Source of the DNA: Angiostrongylus vasorum
Lineage: Eukaryota; Nematoda; Chromadorea; Rhabditida; Metastrongylidae
Direction of reading: 5' to 3'
DNA: 64,000 nucleotides
NCBI GenBank assembly: GCA_018806985.1
Contig: JADANN010000033.1
Span: 2,042,501 to 2,106,500 of the forward strand
Below, piece by piece: positions 1-14,500 of the stretch. Position numbers and translations under genes: made by a program. Under the pieces are notes generated by a model. The model was not told where the DNA came from, searched no databases, and saw only the letters and a program-made list of their open reading frames with translations. The number at the start of each line of letters is the position of its first letter. Position 1 is the first letter of the stretch.

Positions 1-181
1 GCACATCAAGCCTACACAGTGACTCGTGGCGGCCTACCGATATATCGAGCTAGCGTTGTTATCCTCCCAGACAAGCTTGGTACCAATTGGCCAACCCCAG
101 AGAGATAAAAGGCTTTGTGGGCTAGAGACGCGGGGATCGATCCGAAATGTATCGTAGGGCGTCTCCGACCACTGCGCAACA
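1..181 (-). mobile_element. SINE-A (tRNA-like), cut by window edge
   Basis: Family form: a head with box A-like GTGGCGCAGTGG and box B-like GGATCGATCC, a body containing GACTTGTCTGGGAGGATAGC, and a tail AGAGCTTTATCCTTTAT. This copy reads on the minus strand with its head at about 180 and its tail beyond the window. Confidence 0.75.
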
Positions 182-450
182 CTCGGAAAATATTTTTATA
201 ATAATTCATGATTTCGAACTCTAACGAATATTTGAATATCATACTATAAGTAACTATTAACTAGTTAGTACTTTTTTTTCGTATAGGGTGATGTAATTGG
301 TCCGTTTGGCGTCTAGTTAATCCCAAAGCGTTGCGCCCACGCTTTCGACTTCGTTGGAGAACCATCAAGGTGATTGAATGCATATTTCGCCAATACAATG
401 ATTTACACTGGCTTAACGATGTAACAACCTAGTCATCCGACTCGGATCAT

Positions 451-488
451 CGGCTCTAATGAAGACGAAGACGTCGGAACGTTGGCCG
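451..488 (+). ncRNA. Hammerhead-like motif, decayed core
   Basis: Order: CGGCU, CUAAUGA, A, stem II GACG/CGUC with loop AAGA, GGAA, CGUU, GGCCG. Each core box has one change (CUGAUGA to CUAAUGA, GAAA to GGAA). It is first of a same-strand pair with 844-880. Confidence 0.5.
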
Positions 489-843
489 AATACTGTTTTT
501 TTATCATCCTCGTGTTATCTTTTTAGTGAAAGAATGCACATCGATTAGTCATACCGAGGTTAAAGGGAGATCGATTTTTGAGGTATTGTTACGCTGTGTG
601 CTAGCTGGTAATGATACGGACTTCTACAGGATGGATTGTTCGGAGAAAGACAAAGATAAAGATAGAAAGACAGATCAGCGGGCAATCATTGTCAACAGCA
701 ATTGTCTTCTGTAAAAGAGCATTGCCGGGTGAGATCGGGATTGATTTATTCGAGCAGTGCTCCACTGAAGAACATTCGACTCGATACGACGGCCGAAGAC
801 CCCACATCGAGAGTACGACCGGTGGACAACGACTCAGAACGTC

Positions 844-880
844 GGCCCTGGTGAAGACGAAGACGTCGGAACGTTAGCCG
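844..880 (+). ncRNA. Hammerhead-like motif, decayed core, second of a pair
   Basis: Order: GGCC, CUGGUGA, A, GACG, AAGA, CGUC, GGAA, CGUU, AGCCG. Stem II is perfect while both core boxes carry one change. The CCTCGTGTT end follows at about 905. Confidence 0.5.
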
Positions 881-929
881 AACAATGGTTTTTTTTTAAT
901 GACCTCGTGTTGGCTTATCAATGAATCAT

Positions 930-1040
930 CCCAGAGAAGTGTGGTACTAATTTGCCAACGCCGCATGGATGAAGGGTTTCATCGAGCCGGGGCGTTGGGT
1001 CGAACTAATGGCATATCGCACCTCTACCACTGCGTTAAAC
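930..1040 (-). mobile_element. SINE-A head fragment, divergent
   Basis: Minus-strand homology covers the head and the AAATTGG..ACC..CTTC body only; the tail half is absent. Confidence 0.5.
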
Positions 1041-2430
1041 GTCCCTGAAATGTGTTTTCGGTCCTTAATTTTTGTTTTTTGTGTTTTTTTTTCGTGATTA
1101 TAAGAATTTTACACAGGGAGTTGTGACTATTCTGTTGATGAGCTAGAATTCTGGCGCTTTTCAGCACAATCATCAAGGAAATTATAACCTGCTGTGTGGT
1201 GAAAAAGCGAACTATTTGTTAAATTATTGCTAGGAAGTAGAGTATAGTTGTAAGTTCTGGGTGAAAGTGGTTACCAAGACCTCATTGCTGTTTTTTGGTG
1301 GCCATCACCGTAAGATTCTCGGACCACGGACCAATTGTTGGAACAAGTGGAACGGAATTTTCTGGAGAATTGCTGAACTCTGCAGTATCTCTGGGTGTGT
1401 CCTGTCAATCAGTTCAGGACACCTTGTACTTTTCTTATCGCAAAAGTACTTCAGTTACGTTATTACTGTGATTCGCTGAAACGCTTTTCAATGATTTTTA
1501 CTGGCTGTGTAGTAGTCGTGCGCTTACTTAGTGGATACTTAGACGGTTCGTCTTTACGAGTTGGAATAGCACCTGACCCTAGTCCTAACTCAGACTAGTT
1601 GTACATTCCTTAACCCACTAAAGATTGTCCGCTTCCCTTGTCAAGGCGGATTTTCAAGCCTTAGGTCTTTGACTGTTCAGAGATTCAGCAATTTACTCTT
1701 AGACCTTAGTGAATCGCCCAGATAGTTCGATTCCTTACAGCTTCACAATTGTCACCAAGAAAAAAACCCCCTTGATATGTCGAAGGTAAAACAGTCGTGG
1801 TTCGACTTTTGTTAATGAGTAAATCAAAAAGCTAATATTAGTGAGTAGATCAAGTTAAGCTAAGATGAAATGTTTCATTTTTCATATAGCTTAACTGCGA
1901 AAACGGAAGTAGTCAGTGTCTTATTACGGTAACTGCGATGTCGATCGATCGTGGCGTCATTGCCCGATTATCAGCAACCGGCGAAGCGGTCTTGCGGCCA
2001 TGGCGCAGGTTCAGTTCAAGTTTGTCCTAGTCTTTTACTTTTCCAGATGAACAGACTTTTTATGTTGGAGTCCTAAGCTGGAAGTACTATGACAGCTTTC
2101 TATCCATTCATTACAATCGTTCCATAATTATCGATTTCGTCGTGCCGTTGTTACCCTTTTAGGCTACCTCGCTAGGCTACACAAAGTGTTCTGGGCTATT
2201 TTTCCAGATAGTTTGATTCATTACAATACGTAGTTGTCATCACTCAATGACATTTTCTACTTTGTATTGATTGGCTTCCCTATTACAGTTGTGCAGTCCG
2301 TATCCGCTTTGTTTTCGTGTGTTCTAACGACTACCCTATTCTGTGAACAGTCCAGACTTTTTTCTTTATCCAGGGCACTTCAGGGTGTCAGAATACGTAG
2401 GACGAGTTTAATCCACGTGTGCACTCCTAT
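1041..2430. other. No gene seen, upstream of ELL
   Basis: AT-rich sequence with poly-T runs. Open frames are short and lack splice context. The ELL promoter presumably lies here, but no element stands out. Confidence 0.5.
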
Positions 2431-2440
2431 ATTACTCTAG
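2431..2440 (+). other. Possible trans-splice acceptor upstream of ELL
   Basis: The pyrimidine-rich stretch ATTACTCTAG ends about 70 nt before the ELL start codon and could receive a spliced leader, which is common in nematodes. Only the acceptor-like string is seen, so an ordinary 5' UTR intron is equally possible. Confidence 0.25.
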
Positions 2441-2509
2441 CACATTTACTCGACTACTCGAAAACAAAGCGTTGACGAGACTAACTTGAGAACGGCGCTT
2501 TTGGAAAGG

Positions 2510-5500
2510 ATGGCTTCACCACGCTTTGATGGATCACCCGAACATCCTTCGCTCAGTGTACACAGGTTTGATATCATTAACACATTACGTACAGTCATGT
2601 AGTTTGGTCAGAAAGATTTTTTTAAAACAAAAAAAAACAAAAGAAAAAAACTGACAGGACATGTCTCATTCTAGTCTATTAGGGAATCTCTAGGTGAATG
2701 GTCATGTCCCATCCTACATATCAGTACCTGTGTAAGATCGTCCTACCTTCATCGTTCCTGGGCAGTCCCACTACATTTTCTAGGCTGGAACCGGATTGTG
2801 GTGACTATGAAAGTGTGGTGATGGTTAAACTCACTGATGAGATATGCTCTGCGCTTCTTACAGCACAACGAAAAGGACTGCCTATTCGAATCCACGTTGA
2901 TGAACAGGTTGGGCTTTCATGTTATTCTAAACACCTAGTTATTTAGATTCCAAGGCTTCCTGCACTTTCGAAGTTGGGACGATATGATTCCGATGGCTTA
3001 GAGAAGGTCATCTTGTGGGTTTTCGTTCTTCAGGGTGGTAAATGGGAACTCGGCGATCATCCTAATGGCGGCCAAGTGTTCCGCTATCAGCAGCAAGCTT
3101 TACCTGGTCCTCCTACCGATGCCGTAGTGCACGATCCACGAAACGGGACCCATCGGACTATTGCTGCTTTCCGTAGCAAATATCAGGTAGTTCTTTTCTT
3201 TACTGTTTCATTTACTACATGATAGAACTAGCTGAGAGACAGGCGAAACGAAGGACCCGCATGGTGTGGTGGTGAACGCGTTACTCCCCGGAAAGGACAA
3301 TAGCGCGTTCGTTCCTCACCATAGGCACCTGCGGTCCAGAGTTCTGCAAATATCTCAGCTTCGTTGAAGTTATATTTCGCAATATACCCTGCCATCAAAA
3401 ATAGTAGGCAGTAAACAAAAAGGTTAAAATTGTGATTTGTGATTACTACATGATAATTCAGTGTAATTTATATGTGCTATCGTTCTAGCCATTACTGATT
3501 TCTGCTTGCTGGCATGTGCTACAAAAACGTGTATGGGCATACGTATTTAATAGTAATATAGTGATTGGGTGCGTTTGGCGCAGTGCTCGAAGAGGCGTCC
3601 TGTAACATAGATGGGACCGATAGCCGCGCTCCTGGCCCACCAAGCCTTCCATCCTGCCGGGGTCGGCAAATTGTACCAGACTTGTCTGGGAGGATAGCAG
3701 CACTGGCTCAGTACATCGGTAGGGCCACCGCGAGTCATTGTAAAGGCCAGATATGCATTCATCTACCTCCAGCGTTGCTTAAAGAAGTCGCATACATGGC
3801 GCATCCCCCCAAGGATTGATTAACGCAGAGAGCTTTGTCCTTTATCCTTTATATTCTTCACCTATATTTAAAGGTCCACTAAAGTCACAAATGTTTGACT
3901 TTGCACTAAGAAAACGTTCAAGGCAGCGTTTATGTAGCGGATCATTGTGGTTACCAGGATTGTATTGGCGAGAACATTTCCTTTGCCGTGTACCAATGGA
4001 GTAAACAGTCAAACAAGTTATTAATCAAGTTATTGTAAGAAGGATGATGTTAAGAAGATGACTGTACTATCATGTGGTTGTGGACAGGGAAGATTATGAG
4101 CACTAAGGAAGTTGAAAAAAAAAGAAAAAAGGAAACTGGGATGGTGTTACGACATCTTTGGTCTTCATATCATAATTCTTCTACTGATTTGCGTCTAATA
4201 CGTTTCTTAGCGCTATTATTGGTCGTAGTGAAAATTAGTCCTTACGAAAATCTCTGATTTGCTCACAAATGTTTTTAAAGGATAGCTCACATAATGCTAG
4301 TTAGCATTGTGTTGACTAGTTTGACATTTCATTCCGATTTCTATTGGGGAAATGATGGCGCTTGTAGCGCAATTGTTGGAGAGCGCCCTTTAACGCAAAT
4401 GAGTGCGATCCGGTGCCCCAGGGTCACCAAGCATTCCATCATTCCGGAGTCAGCCATTTGGTACCATACCTGTTACGAAGATAACAGCACTGACTCGCTA
4501 CATCGGTACTCTTCCAAGAGTCCTAATATAGACCAAATATGCATCCAATCATGGTTGATGAACTCGGCTGCTTGGCGCGCGCCTCAGGCATTGATCAACG
4601 CCGGGAGTTTTATTCTTGCTATTTTTTATCGAAGAATAGAAATATGGTTCAGAAGGAGACAGAAATGTTGGAAATCACGTGAGCCCCTGTAAGCGTAATC
4701 GTGGGCTCGAAGCCCAACCGAGGATTCCGGGGTTTGCTCATATTTTAGCATCTCTATGGTTGCTTTAGCATCGTACCCTGTCATGAGAAAAAGATCGTCA
4801 GAAAATAAAATTTAAAACAGGTAGATAAAGTTTGTCTGGTGAGTAGTCACGTACGATGTTTTGGACCAAACTTTTTATAATGCGTTCATATCTTATCATT
4901 TCAATGAGCAGAAGTGTGCTAAACGAAAGGCCTTATGATTCTGTACGCACCAATTACTTTTCATATTTTTCATTAGGTTGAAATGTTTAGAGAAAACTCA
5001 GTGAAACACAGGGATTAAATCTATAGAGTTGTATCATATTTTATGGGCACATGTGGCACAGTGGTCGGAAGCGCCCTGCAATGCACATGGGATCGATTCT
5101 CGCGCCCTTGGTCCACCGAACCTTCCATACCTCCGGGGTCTGCAAATTGGTGCCAGACTTGTCTGGGACGATAGCAGCACTGGTTCGATACATCGGTAGG
5201 CCATCGCGAATCATTGTAAAGTCTAGTTATGGATTAAATCATCTCCAACGATGCTTATTGAAGTCGAATGCATGGCGCATGCCTAAGGGATTGATCAACG
5301 CCGAGAGCTTTATCTTTTATCACATTTTATGCCATTTTGTTTTAGATGTGATAATGTTTTTTCGAATGTTAACAAGGCAACTATGTGTCCACTTTTTTGG
5401 TCAGATGTGTGGTGTTACATCGAACGTTGTAATGTAGAATTCTTTTACGATTCACTAATTTAGATCGTAGGGTTTGCACTTTTAGTGGTTTTCTCCAATT

Positions 5501-8500
5501 TGGTGTTAATGCTTCCTGGCCACATGGATTCTTCAGTGATCAAGAAGTAGTGGATGAGTGCAAATACTTAACGTTTTATTCGGCATCAGGAACTGTTTCA
5601 ACACTTCGTTGTTTAACTTTTTTTCGGAAGTCTATTAGTTATCGTCTAGAATTCGTATCTAGTTTCATGTCATAATATTTCGAGGAATGGGTTGTTTTCA
5701 TTCGGCACTGAAAGCCCACAACAGAATTCGTAGCTACGATCTTCTTGTTCTCGTCCAACATGCACCACAGACATGCTAAGTTGCTTAGTTTCCAGTACGG
5801 CTCATGAGTGTTTACTCCCTAGTTGCTTGGGCATAATTCTACCACAGACTCTCGAACTATTATGTTGGATTTTCTCCAGTTAATTTTTTCCAAATGTTCA
5901 ATAGCAGCAGTGGTTCGTACCTGCCTTGCTCATCTTTATAGCTAAGGTTTCTAAACTGTAGTTGCACCCTAAGTTTACTGGGTTTCCTTGGCCGAAGTTT
6001 GCTTTGGAAAACCGCATTGCGCCCCAGGTTTTAGTCCTAACAAAGGGTTGTTTTGGTTTGCTTTTTCCATCCCTATTTCAGTGAAGAAAGTTGACATGAA
6101 ATGGTGCATACAAATATAAGTTTTTAGCCATAACAAATTTTATCTATTACTATAATTTTGAAAGAGCGAGTAGTGTAAAGCCCAAAAATGCAGTTTTTTA
6201 CATGTTAATGACGTATTTATACTTAATACTTGAACGGCCCGTCCTCACTAGTTGTGGGGTCCCCCAACATAATCACCATTTTTTCGGAGATTTGGTGGTT
6301 AAGCCGTTGTGGTTCCTTGGAATCCTGAGGACAGCCTGACCAAAGTCTGCCCCAGGTCGTCACCACGACAGGCATTCGCAGCCCTTGTGGATCAGAGGGA
6401 GATTTGTCACCATGCGACTTTGATACCAGGACGGTGGTGGATCCTGGTATTGGTTTACTCTAAGCTAGACTTCTTGATAGAAGCGCCGGACTCCTTCTTA
6501 GCTTTGGGAGACCCTGCCGGGGGGACGAATTCCACCGCTGTACATCGCGGTTCGACACCCAGGAACACCTCCCAGCCACGATGAGGCGGTAAACCGTTGG
6601 GAGGAATGACATGTTTATATATTCATTTATTCAACAAGTTTATGTTTCTGCCATGTTACGTTTTTTTAACGGATCAAGTGGGAATTCGGATGTAATAAAA
6701 GGATAGGTCGTTTCAAAGGGAATGGTTGACCCAAAGTGGGAGCAGTTTTGTAACCCAGTGTTTTTGACTTTTCTGGTTCATCCATGCATGCATGATCGGT
6801 AAACGACTCCATATCGGTTTCACTAAGCTTTTATCCCTACATTGACTTATCTTTTGAACTCGTGGAATTATTTCGTTCAGATTCAAGCGACAGACAAATC
6901 TCTAGCGGATACGAAGGAGCGTGCTCAAAAGCTCATTGAGGAGGAAAAAAGTCGTGGTATAAAGGACGTGACTAAACATCGTCAGAAAGCTAATATCTTT
7001 AAAACGGGTGCGACAGGTGTTGGATCAGCTTCGTCTTCGCGAAATGCCTCTCCTTTGTTGACACGGGCTCTTGACAGTTCTTCATCTCGTATCAGCCCGA
7101 ATAAGGTAGTCATTAATCCGGTTTCTCTCCTTTTCATGGTTAGCAAAATAGCAATTACTTTTATTGGATTGTTTCAGTTTGCAAATTCTGCGGGTAGCAA
7201 TAACAATAGTTCTCAGCAAAATAACGGTAAGTTATCGTTCTTTTTACTAGTTTAAGGCAACCAAATTGCACGTTTGCTGTGTTTTCGTTATGATGAGCAC
7301 TTGCTTACGGGTATGTTCAATACTCGAAGATTGTAATGTTTGAATAAGCAGAGAGAAGCGAGCGTTGGCAATTTAAGATAGTTGGCTGTCAAAGCGTGCA
7401 AATGGTGCTGAGATATTTGCAGAACTCCGGACCACAGGTGTTACCTATAAAGGGTGGTAACCAGGTTCGATCCCCGCCACTGACAGCTGCGTTCCGGAGT
7501 TTCGCAAATGTCGCAGCATCGCCTGTCTCTCAGCTAGTTCTATCGGTCAGGCCATCAGCAATCAGCCATCAGCGGGATTGATCTGGGGAGGCCAAATAAA
7601 TCGGCAACGAATCCAGTTAGGCTGAGGCTGTTGTCTAAATGACAATGATCGTTTTATTTATTGCCTATTACAATTTTTCACGGCAGGTTACTGTGTGTGA
7701 CTCAACCGCAATAATGCTGAGATATTTGCAAAACTCTGGACCGCAGGTGTTTGCGGTTATTGCGGTTGAGTCACGCATAATAGCCTAACATGACAAATTT
7801 TAATAGGCAGTAAATAAAAATATAGCATTATATCAGCATCATTGTAGTTGTATTTTGCATCATACCCTGCCTTCAAAAAAGAACAGGTACTAATTAAAAA
7901 GTGATTACATCGTGTCTGCAATGTTGTGCGTTCATGAGAAAGGCAAATTTTGTACAGTTGTCGCGTAGTACAACCCATATTTTTCTGCTGCACGCACTAC
8001 GATTTATAATCAATTCATACCGGCCACATTGCCACATCGGAGTTGAAAATATGTAATGTTCTAATCGATACATTGTGTGGACGCATGTGTGGAAGCACAA
8101 TGATGAGCTCGCACTATGTGTGCACTAACAACCATCTGGCCACCGGACGAACAAATCCGAACAAAAACGGTTTTTTTGTAAATAGTAAAACGTACAAGTT
8201 GAAAATCACAGTGTTTTTGTTCTTTTTTCTGCTGACTGTTCTTCTTTTATGGCATGGTATGATGTGAAATACAACAAGGTTGACGAGATATGAGCAAAAC
8301 TTGGTAGCGTAGATGGCATTCATCCCTCCAGCAAGGTCTCCCGAGCTGAGGAGCCCGAAGTTCCCACCAGAAAGCCTTGCTAAGAATAAACCAATACCAG
8401 GATTTGCCACCTTCCTTTTACCACACTAGTCGCTTGGTGGCAAATCTCTCTGATCCATATGGGCGGCGACTACCTGTGGTGGTGACGACCAGGGGCAGAC

Positions 8501-11500
8501 TTTGGCTAGGCTGACTTCGGGACTGCAGGTAACCACATTGGCTAAACCAGCAAAACTCTGGAAAAAATGGAAATTATGCTGAAGTCCATACAACCAGTGA
8601 AGATGGGCCATCCAAGTATCCGAGTAAGTAAGTAAGGTATGATGTGAAATATAACAAGGATTACGAGTATGAGCAAAACGTGGTACCGTACATGGGGCTT
8701 CGAACCCACGGTTGCACTTACCGGTGGTTCACGTGCTATCCACCCCAGCAACCGAAGCCGTTTTTCGACAGCAGCTTTAAATTAACTGGGTTCAATGCCG
8801 ATTTGTACTTCTCAGATCATTGCTGTTGACGGGTGATTGCTAATATTACCGATAGAGGAAAAACATGGCTGAGAGAAGAGCAAAGCAAAAGCCGCAGTTG
8901 GTGTGGTGGATAACACTTGAGGCTTCGGTAAAGGTAATCACAGTTTCGATGCTCAGATGATGTTGCGACTTTTGCTCATATCTCAGCATCTTTGTGGTTG
9001 TACAAAATGGGCTTTGTCTTCCGAAGCGTGACGTCACATGTGGTCGATTTCATCTACCGAATGGATGCAAAAAACTCTCCGGCAGTATTAACTACCGAAA
9101 AGAATGTTAGTAGAGATATATTTAGCATTTACTTTCTGCCATCCTCTCTATAGGAGTCATGCGATAGGAAAGCCATGGCCGCTTGTTTTAAACTATCATA
9201 TTTCGACCAATGGTGGAGTTTATGGGTTTCGTTGGTTTTCACGAGGTTGAATACGTTAATTAAGATCGGTTTGCTTGTTGAATTTTGTGCAAAGGGCGAG
9301 AGTGTGCTAAGCATTTTACCTTTCAGTCACCAGCTCTAATTTTTGAATTCTTCATTTAGGGTCGTCTAATATGTCACGTACGACACCAACACAACACCTT
9401 AATAGCGAGTTACGTAAAAAGAAGCTACGTCAACGAATTATTCAACTTGTTGTGTTAGGAAAGTTTTCTGGTGCTGATTTGGTTCTGCGACAGTTACGTA
9501 AAGATGGACTGAACGAAGAAGCAGATATTGAACGTCGTGTGGAAGACATTGTGGGAGAAGTTTCTGAACCATCTGGAAGCGGCTCTTCAAAAATTACTCT
9601 GAAGCCGTCACTTTATCCTGAGGTTTGGATTGTGGTGGTTTTTTGTCAGTTATCAAGAAAGCTTTTAAAAAAAACTTCCGGTAGAAATGTCTTGTTAACA
9701 CAGAACAATCATGGTTTCTTCAAGAATGTGTTAGTTTTGGAATCTGTTTATTTAGTAGGAACCACAATTCAGTGACATGGTTATGTGGGCGAAATAGCTG
9801 CATTTTCAAATATGTAGTGTTAAGCTTTCATTTAGTGACATCTTCGTAACTATTGTCTGCGTATGTAACGACTAACATACTGCTCGTTTTAGGTGGACAC
9901 TCGGTGGTTATGGTATAACCAAGAGGAAAAAGCTTATGTTCGCCGTGTGACTCAAGGTTTATCATCTACTCAAACGAAAAGCACCACCTTTGCGCCTATG
10001 AGAAAAAGTGGGATGGAACGGATGCAAGCACCAAGTCATTCATCCAATTCCTACTCATCAGCTTCGGATAACACAGTTAGCCCTGAAGGTAAACGGTAAT
10101 GGGTCACTACTTTTATTTGTGATATCCTTAATTTTTCACTTCTGCAGCCATCCCAACACCTCCCAACTCTCGTCCTGCATCTGCAGTTTCGGGTCATTTG
10201 CACAAAACTTCGAAAAATGTAAATGCAGTCCCGAACGGATGTCGAGAGCAAACTCCCAAGTTGGTCACTTTATAATATATATTGTAGATCGATTCAAATA
10301 TGTTTTACTCCTTATTTGTTCGTTGAAGTATTTTTGGAATTAATCAAACTTGTTCAAATTATCTACTTATATTTTAACGTGTTTGCTATAGTTCTTCTGT
10401 ATTTCAGTACATATCGAAGTCCTCACCATGAAGTATCATCTGCCAGTAAACGAAAGGCACATGTTCCTGCTGGAGCACAGCAACAGCCAAATGAGACAAA
10501 GCGACCGCGCCAGGAAAGTGCAAGCCCACCGGAGGATCCCACCAGCCACCCACAACACAATCATGTTTGTATTTTTAAGATTTATTTAACTGTGGCAAAC
10601 TACGAGCTTAAACGTGCTGCGAGGTCTTCTTATTACAACTGAGGTTTTCTATTTTCCGAAGTTCATATTTCGAATTTCATCAATTGATTTCTGACGATGT
10701 GAAACATGTATGACGCATGCTGCGCATGGCGAAAAACTAGGTGTAATTATTGTGGTTGTTCTGCACAATATCTTTGGTTTTCTATGTGAAACCACGTCCC
10801 AAATATACACACAGAATCCTTAATACATGAATGTATGTTACGTTGTCTAAAGATGGGCTCGTGTAGAGCAGTGGTCGGAGGCGCCGTGCAATACACCTGG
10901 ATCGGTCTTCGCGACAAAGGCTCACCAAACCCTCCATCCCTCCGGAGTCGGTAAGTTGGTACCAGAATACTTGTCTGGGAGGATAGCAGCACTGACTGGA
11001 TATATCGATAGGCCACCGCGAGTCATTGTAAAGCCCAAATATGTACTCAGTCACCCCGAACGATGCTAAATGAAGTCGAATGTATGACGCGTCCCTCACG
11101 GATTGATCAGTGCCGAGAGCTTCATCCTTTTTTATTACCGGTTTAGGTGCACATGTTACAGTGAATTTCCATTTGTTTCTATTGTCACACTAACTTCTGT
11201 TTCCGATGCTTTTTAAATTAAATTGAACTAGACCAGTGGTTTCTTTACCGCAGGTGTTACATCAGGCGCCCTCAGTGAAGTTGTGTTTTTACATAGTAAA
11301 ACTTCCAAGCCTACATTAGAGATAGTGTACCTCGGAAACTTTGAGAAGAGTAAGATATCTTTGCTTGAATAGGTATCCGTGGCCGTATACACCCAGTTAA
11401 TCGCCACGCTAGAATTTTCGAAAAGTAAGCCTCTTCGTGAATATGGTTGTGTTGCGGTTGCAATATTTACATGCTGTGTAGAATTCATTATTCTGCTTTC

Positions 11501-14500
11501 CTTGAGAGTAACTCTTTTAACAGTTTGGGAAAACAGCATCCGGTATTAACTCTGCAATTTTGCAGAAGATGGTGGCTCGCTCAGATGGGAGTACTGCTTC
11601 TTCTCGTCTTAGTTCACCTTGCAGTTTGTCATCACCTACCCAGCCATCGTGTGACTGGGATAAAAGCTATGGCGAGGTTCGCTGTCTTGTTATTTCTTAT
11701 AATTATATAACTAAACTAGGGGCTCGTGTGGCGCAGTGGTGGGAGGCGCCCTGCAGCACACCCATGGAATCGATCCCTGCTCCCGTGGCCCACCAAGCCT
11801 TCCATCCCTCCGGGGTCGGCAAATTGGTACCAGACTTGTCTGGGAGGTTAGCAGCACTGGCTCGATACATCGGTTGGCCACCGCGAGTCATTGTAAAGGC
11901 CATATATGCATTCATTCACCTTCAAACGCTGCCTAATGAAGAAGTAGAATGCATTGCGCATCCCTCAGGGTTTGATCAATGCTGGGAGCTCTATCATTTT
12001 TTTTTATTAATTATATAACTAGTTGTTCAAACAACTATCTAAGACTATTTGTTCTTTAGATAAAGACTGTTCATGAGGCGGAGAAATACTTCTCATTGTT
12101 CCAACAGGACTATCCTGAGTATTTGGAATGCTACAGAACTTTGAATGAAGTGATTTTGCACGATCGTTCTCATTTATATTTTCTAGCCTTTTCCATCTAT
12201 CGTGCAAATGTATTTTAGGTTGCTAAAGAATTTCGTCAACTCGAGGTGCAGCTGAAGAATGCGGTTGATAATCGCAAGGATTTTGCCAGGGTGAGCCTTA
12301 TTTTGCTTTTTTGTACAGGCCGCAATCATCTTTATCACATGTCCTCCCATCGATATTTGAGTTGCTGGAGTGGGCACCAACAAAGTCTTTAGCTCTTATT
12401 GCGTGGTAGGGTTATCCAGTGAGTTCTGCTCACTTAAGGATTCGAAAAGTGCTGTACTTTTTTTCTAGAATATCTGTTAAGTCTTATAATGGACTTGGTG
12501 GTCTTTTTTGTTCAGTTGAAATTTAGCGGACTCGAACGCTGACAGTTCTTTCCAACCATTTGTATTGAAGTATGCTTCAAATGTTTAGTCCACATGGTTT
12601 AAAAGATCATTAATAAAATACATAACTGTCATTTCTGATTTTCGGCGCAGTCAGAATCCTGGCCCCACTCATGTTATGCGAAGTGCTTCTGTCATAGTAC
12701 TATCAGAAACATTTTCGATAGCGCAGACCGGGAAAAATTAGGAGTGAAACTATGTGTATGGATCGAATTCTTTTGTCTTCGTCACCCCTCACCATCCCTC
12801 GATGTTTTCGCAGTCTTTGAAAATCTTTCGTTCTCTTAGTTGTAGTCATCTTGACTTCCCGACACAGATAGACCAAATGGAAACATCCAAAATACTTGTT
12901 CATTGAACTTGAATGAGACAAACGTTGGCAGATGTGTTTCTCATTAGCACCAATTTCTTCAAAAGGCGGTTCAACCATAAACCTCTTTTTCCGCACAGTT
13001 TTTTTTTCCTCGAAATCGACCAGAATTCATTTCCCTGGTTGGTCTTCGATTTTATATCATCAGTCGTCCCTTTGATCGTCGAGTGATTCGAGTGCGCACC
13101 AGCAAATCTTCCATTTCTCCCTCTCGCGTGCAAGACTAACCCAGTGGGTTCTGCTAGCTCTAGGATCTCGTTGAGCATCGTTTTCTTCTTCTACGGTTTT
13201 CGTGAAGAACTCTGAACATCGAGTTAGTGGTCTTCCTGCTGTGCATTTAACATTCCAAGGAATCCGTCGCAAACGACTGTTGTCCATCGGTTGTCGTTCT
13301 GATGTATCAAGTTATATTTCATGAAAGAGCTTGATGACCAGAGGCATCTTTGTTTAGAACTTCCACCATCATTTCAATTTTGACTTGCTTAAAGACTTTC
13401 TATGCTGATGAAAGTGGTACAAAGCTATATGTTATTATCATGCAGATACGATCCAAAGCGGGTTTTTTTTTGTTTCGCAGTCATATTGACACCAGCAAAG
13501 CAGGGAAATTTGGCGACAGTTGCCGATAATACGTAGCTGTTCCTCACAGGATGATCTCGAGCATATGTAGTGCGTCCATTTTAAGATGGCGCATAACGGC
13601 TTGACCGGGAACAAAGTTCACCCTGCACTTGTTTCAAAATGTAGATGGATTCAGCGGATGGATCATCCATTTTGACGAATCAAACGACATGTCTTTGCAT
13701 TTCGAGTCCCAGAACATCAACCTGTTTCGTTGTCTTCTGGTTTGTCATACATCTTTTAGAGCTTTCCTCTCAGTGTCGTTCTGCTTTTGATTCTCTTGGA
13801 ATCTAATCGAATATTCTGTTCATTCAACTTTCTTCTCTACTTATGTAACGATTGTGTACTTGCGGATTTTGCACTACATATTGATTCGGCCGCAACCTCC
13901 AATCAAGTTATTGGTAAGTTCATGTGCGATGGTTCGGAGTCGTCTTCAGCAGATAAGAGGCAGGCTCGGGAAGCTACCCGTAGAAGTAGTTAATTTACAT
14001 AAGGAACAGCAAACTAGATATAGGTATTTTTCATTTCTCATCAATAAAAACAGGAAAATGACGGGAATAGCATGCCTTGTAGGGATGTGCTTTATTTCTA
14101 CAACACGATGTGTTATGCAACTACGTCATAATTCTGACAACTTGATACTTACTTGATACTTGAACGGTCCGTCCTCACTAGTTGTGCGGGGCCCTGCATA
14201 ATTACTATTTTTCGGAGATTTGCTGTTTAAGCCATTGTGGTTCCCCGGAATCCCGAGAACAGCTTGGCCAAAGTCTGCCCCAGGTCGTCGCCACGACAGG
14301 CGGTCGCAGCCCTTGTGGATCAGAGGGAGATTTGCCACTATGCGACTTTGATACCAGGACGGTGGTGGATCCTGGTATTGGTTTACTCTTAGCTAGGCGT
14401 TTCCTGATGGAAACGTCGGACTCCTTCTCAGCTTGGAAGACACTGCCGGGGAGACCAATTCTACCGCTGTACATCGCGGTCCGACACCCAGGAACACCTC

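Larger units (their letters stand above)
430..920 (+). mobile_element. Retrozyme-like unit: two same-strand hammerhead motifs around a short non-coding body
   Basis: Motifs at 451-488 and 844-880 flank about 350 nt. The body shares blocks with the unit at 50315-50770, including CTTCTACAGGATGGATT near 622 and GCAGTGCTCCACT near 756. No ORF is convincing. It could be a small non-autonomous relative of the Penelope elements. Confidence 0.4.
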
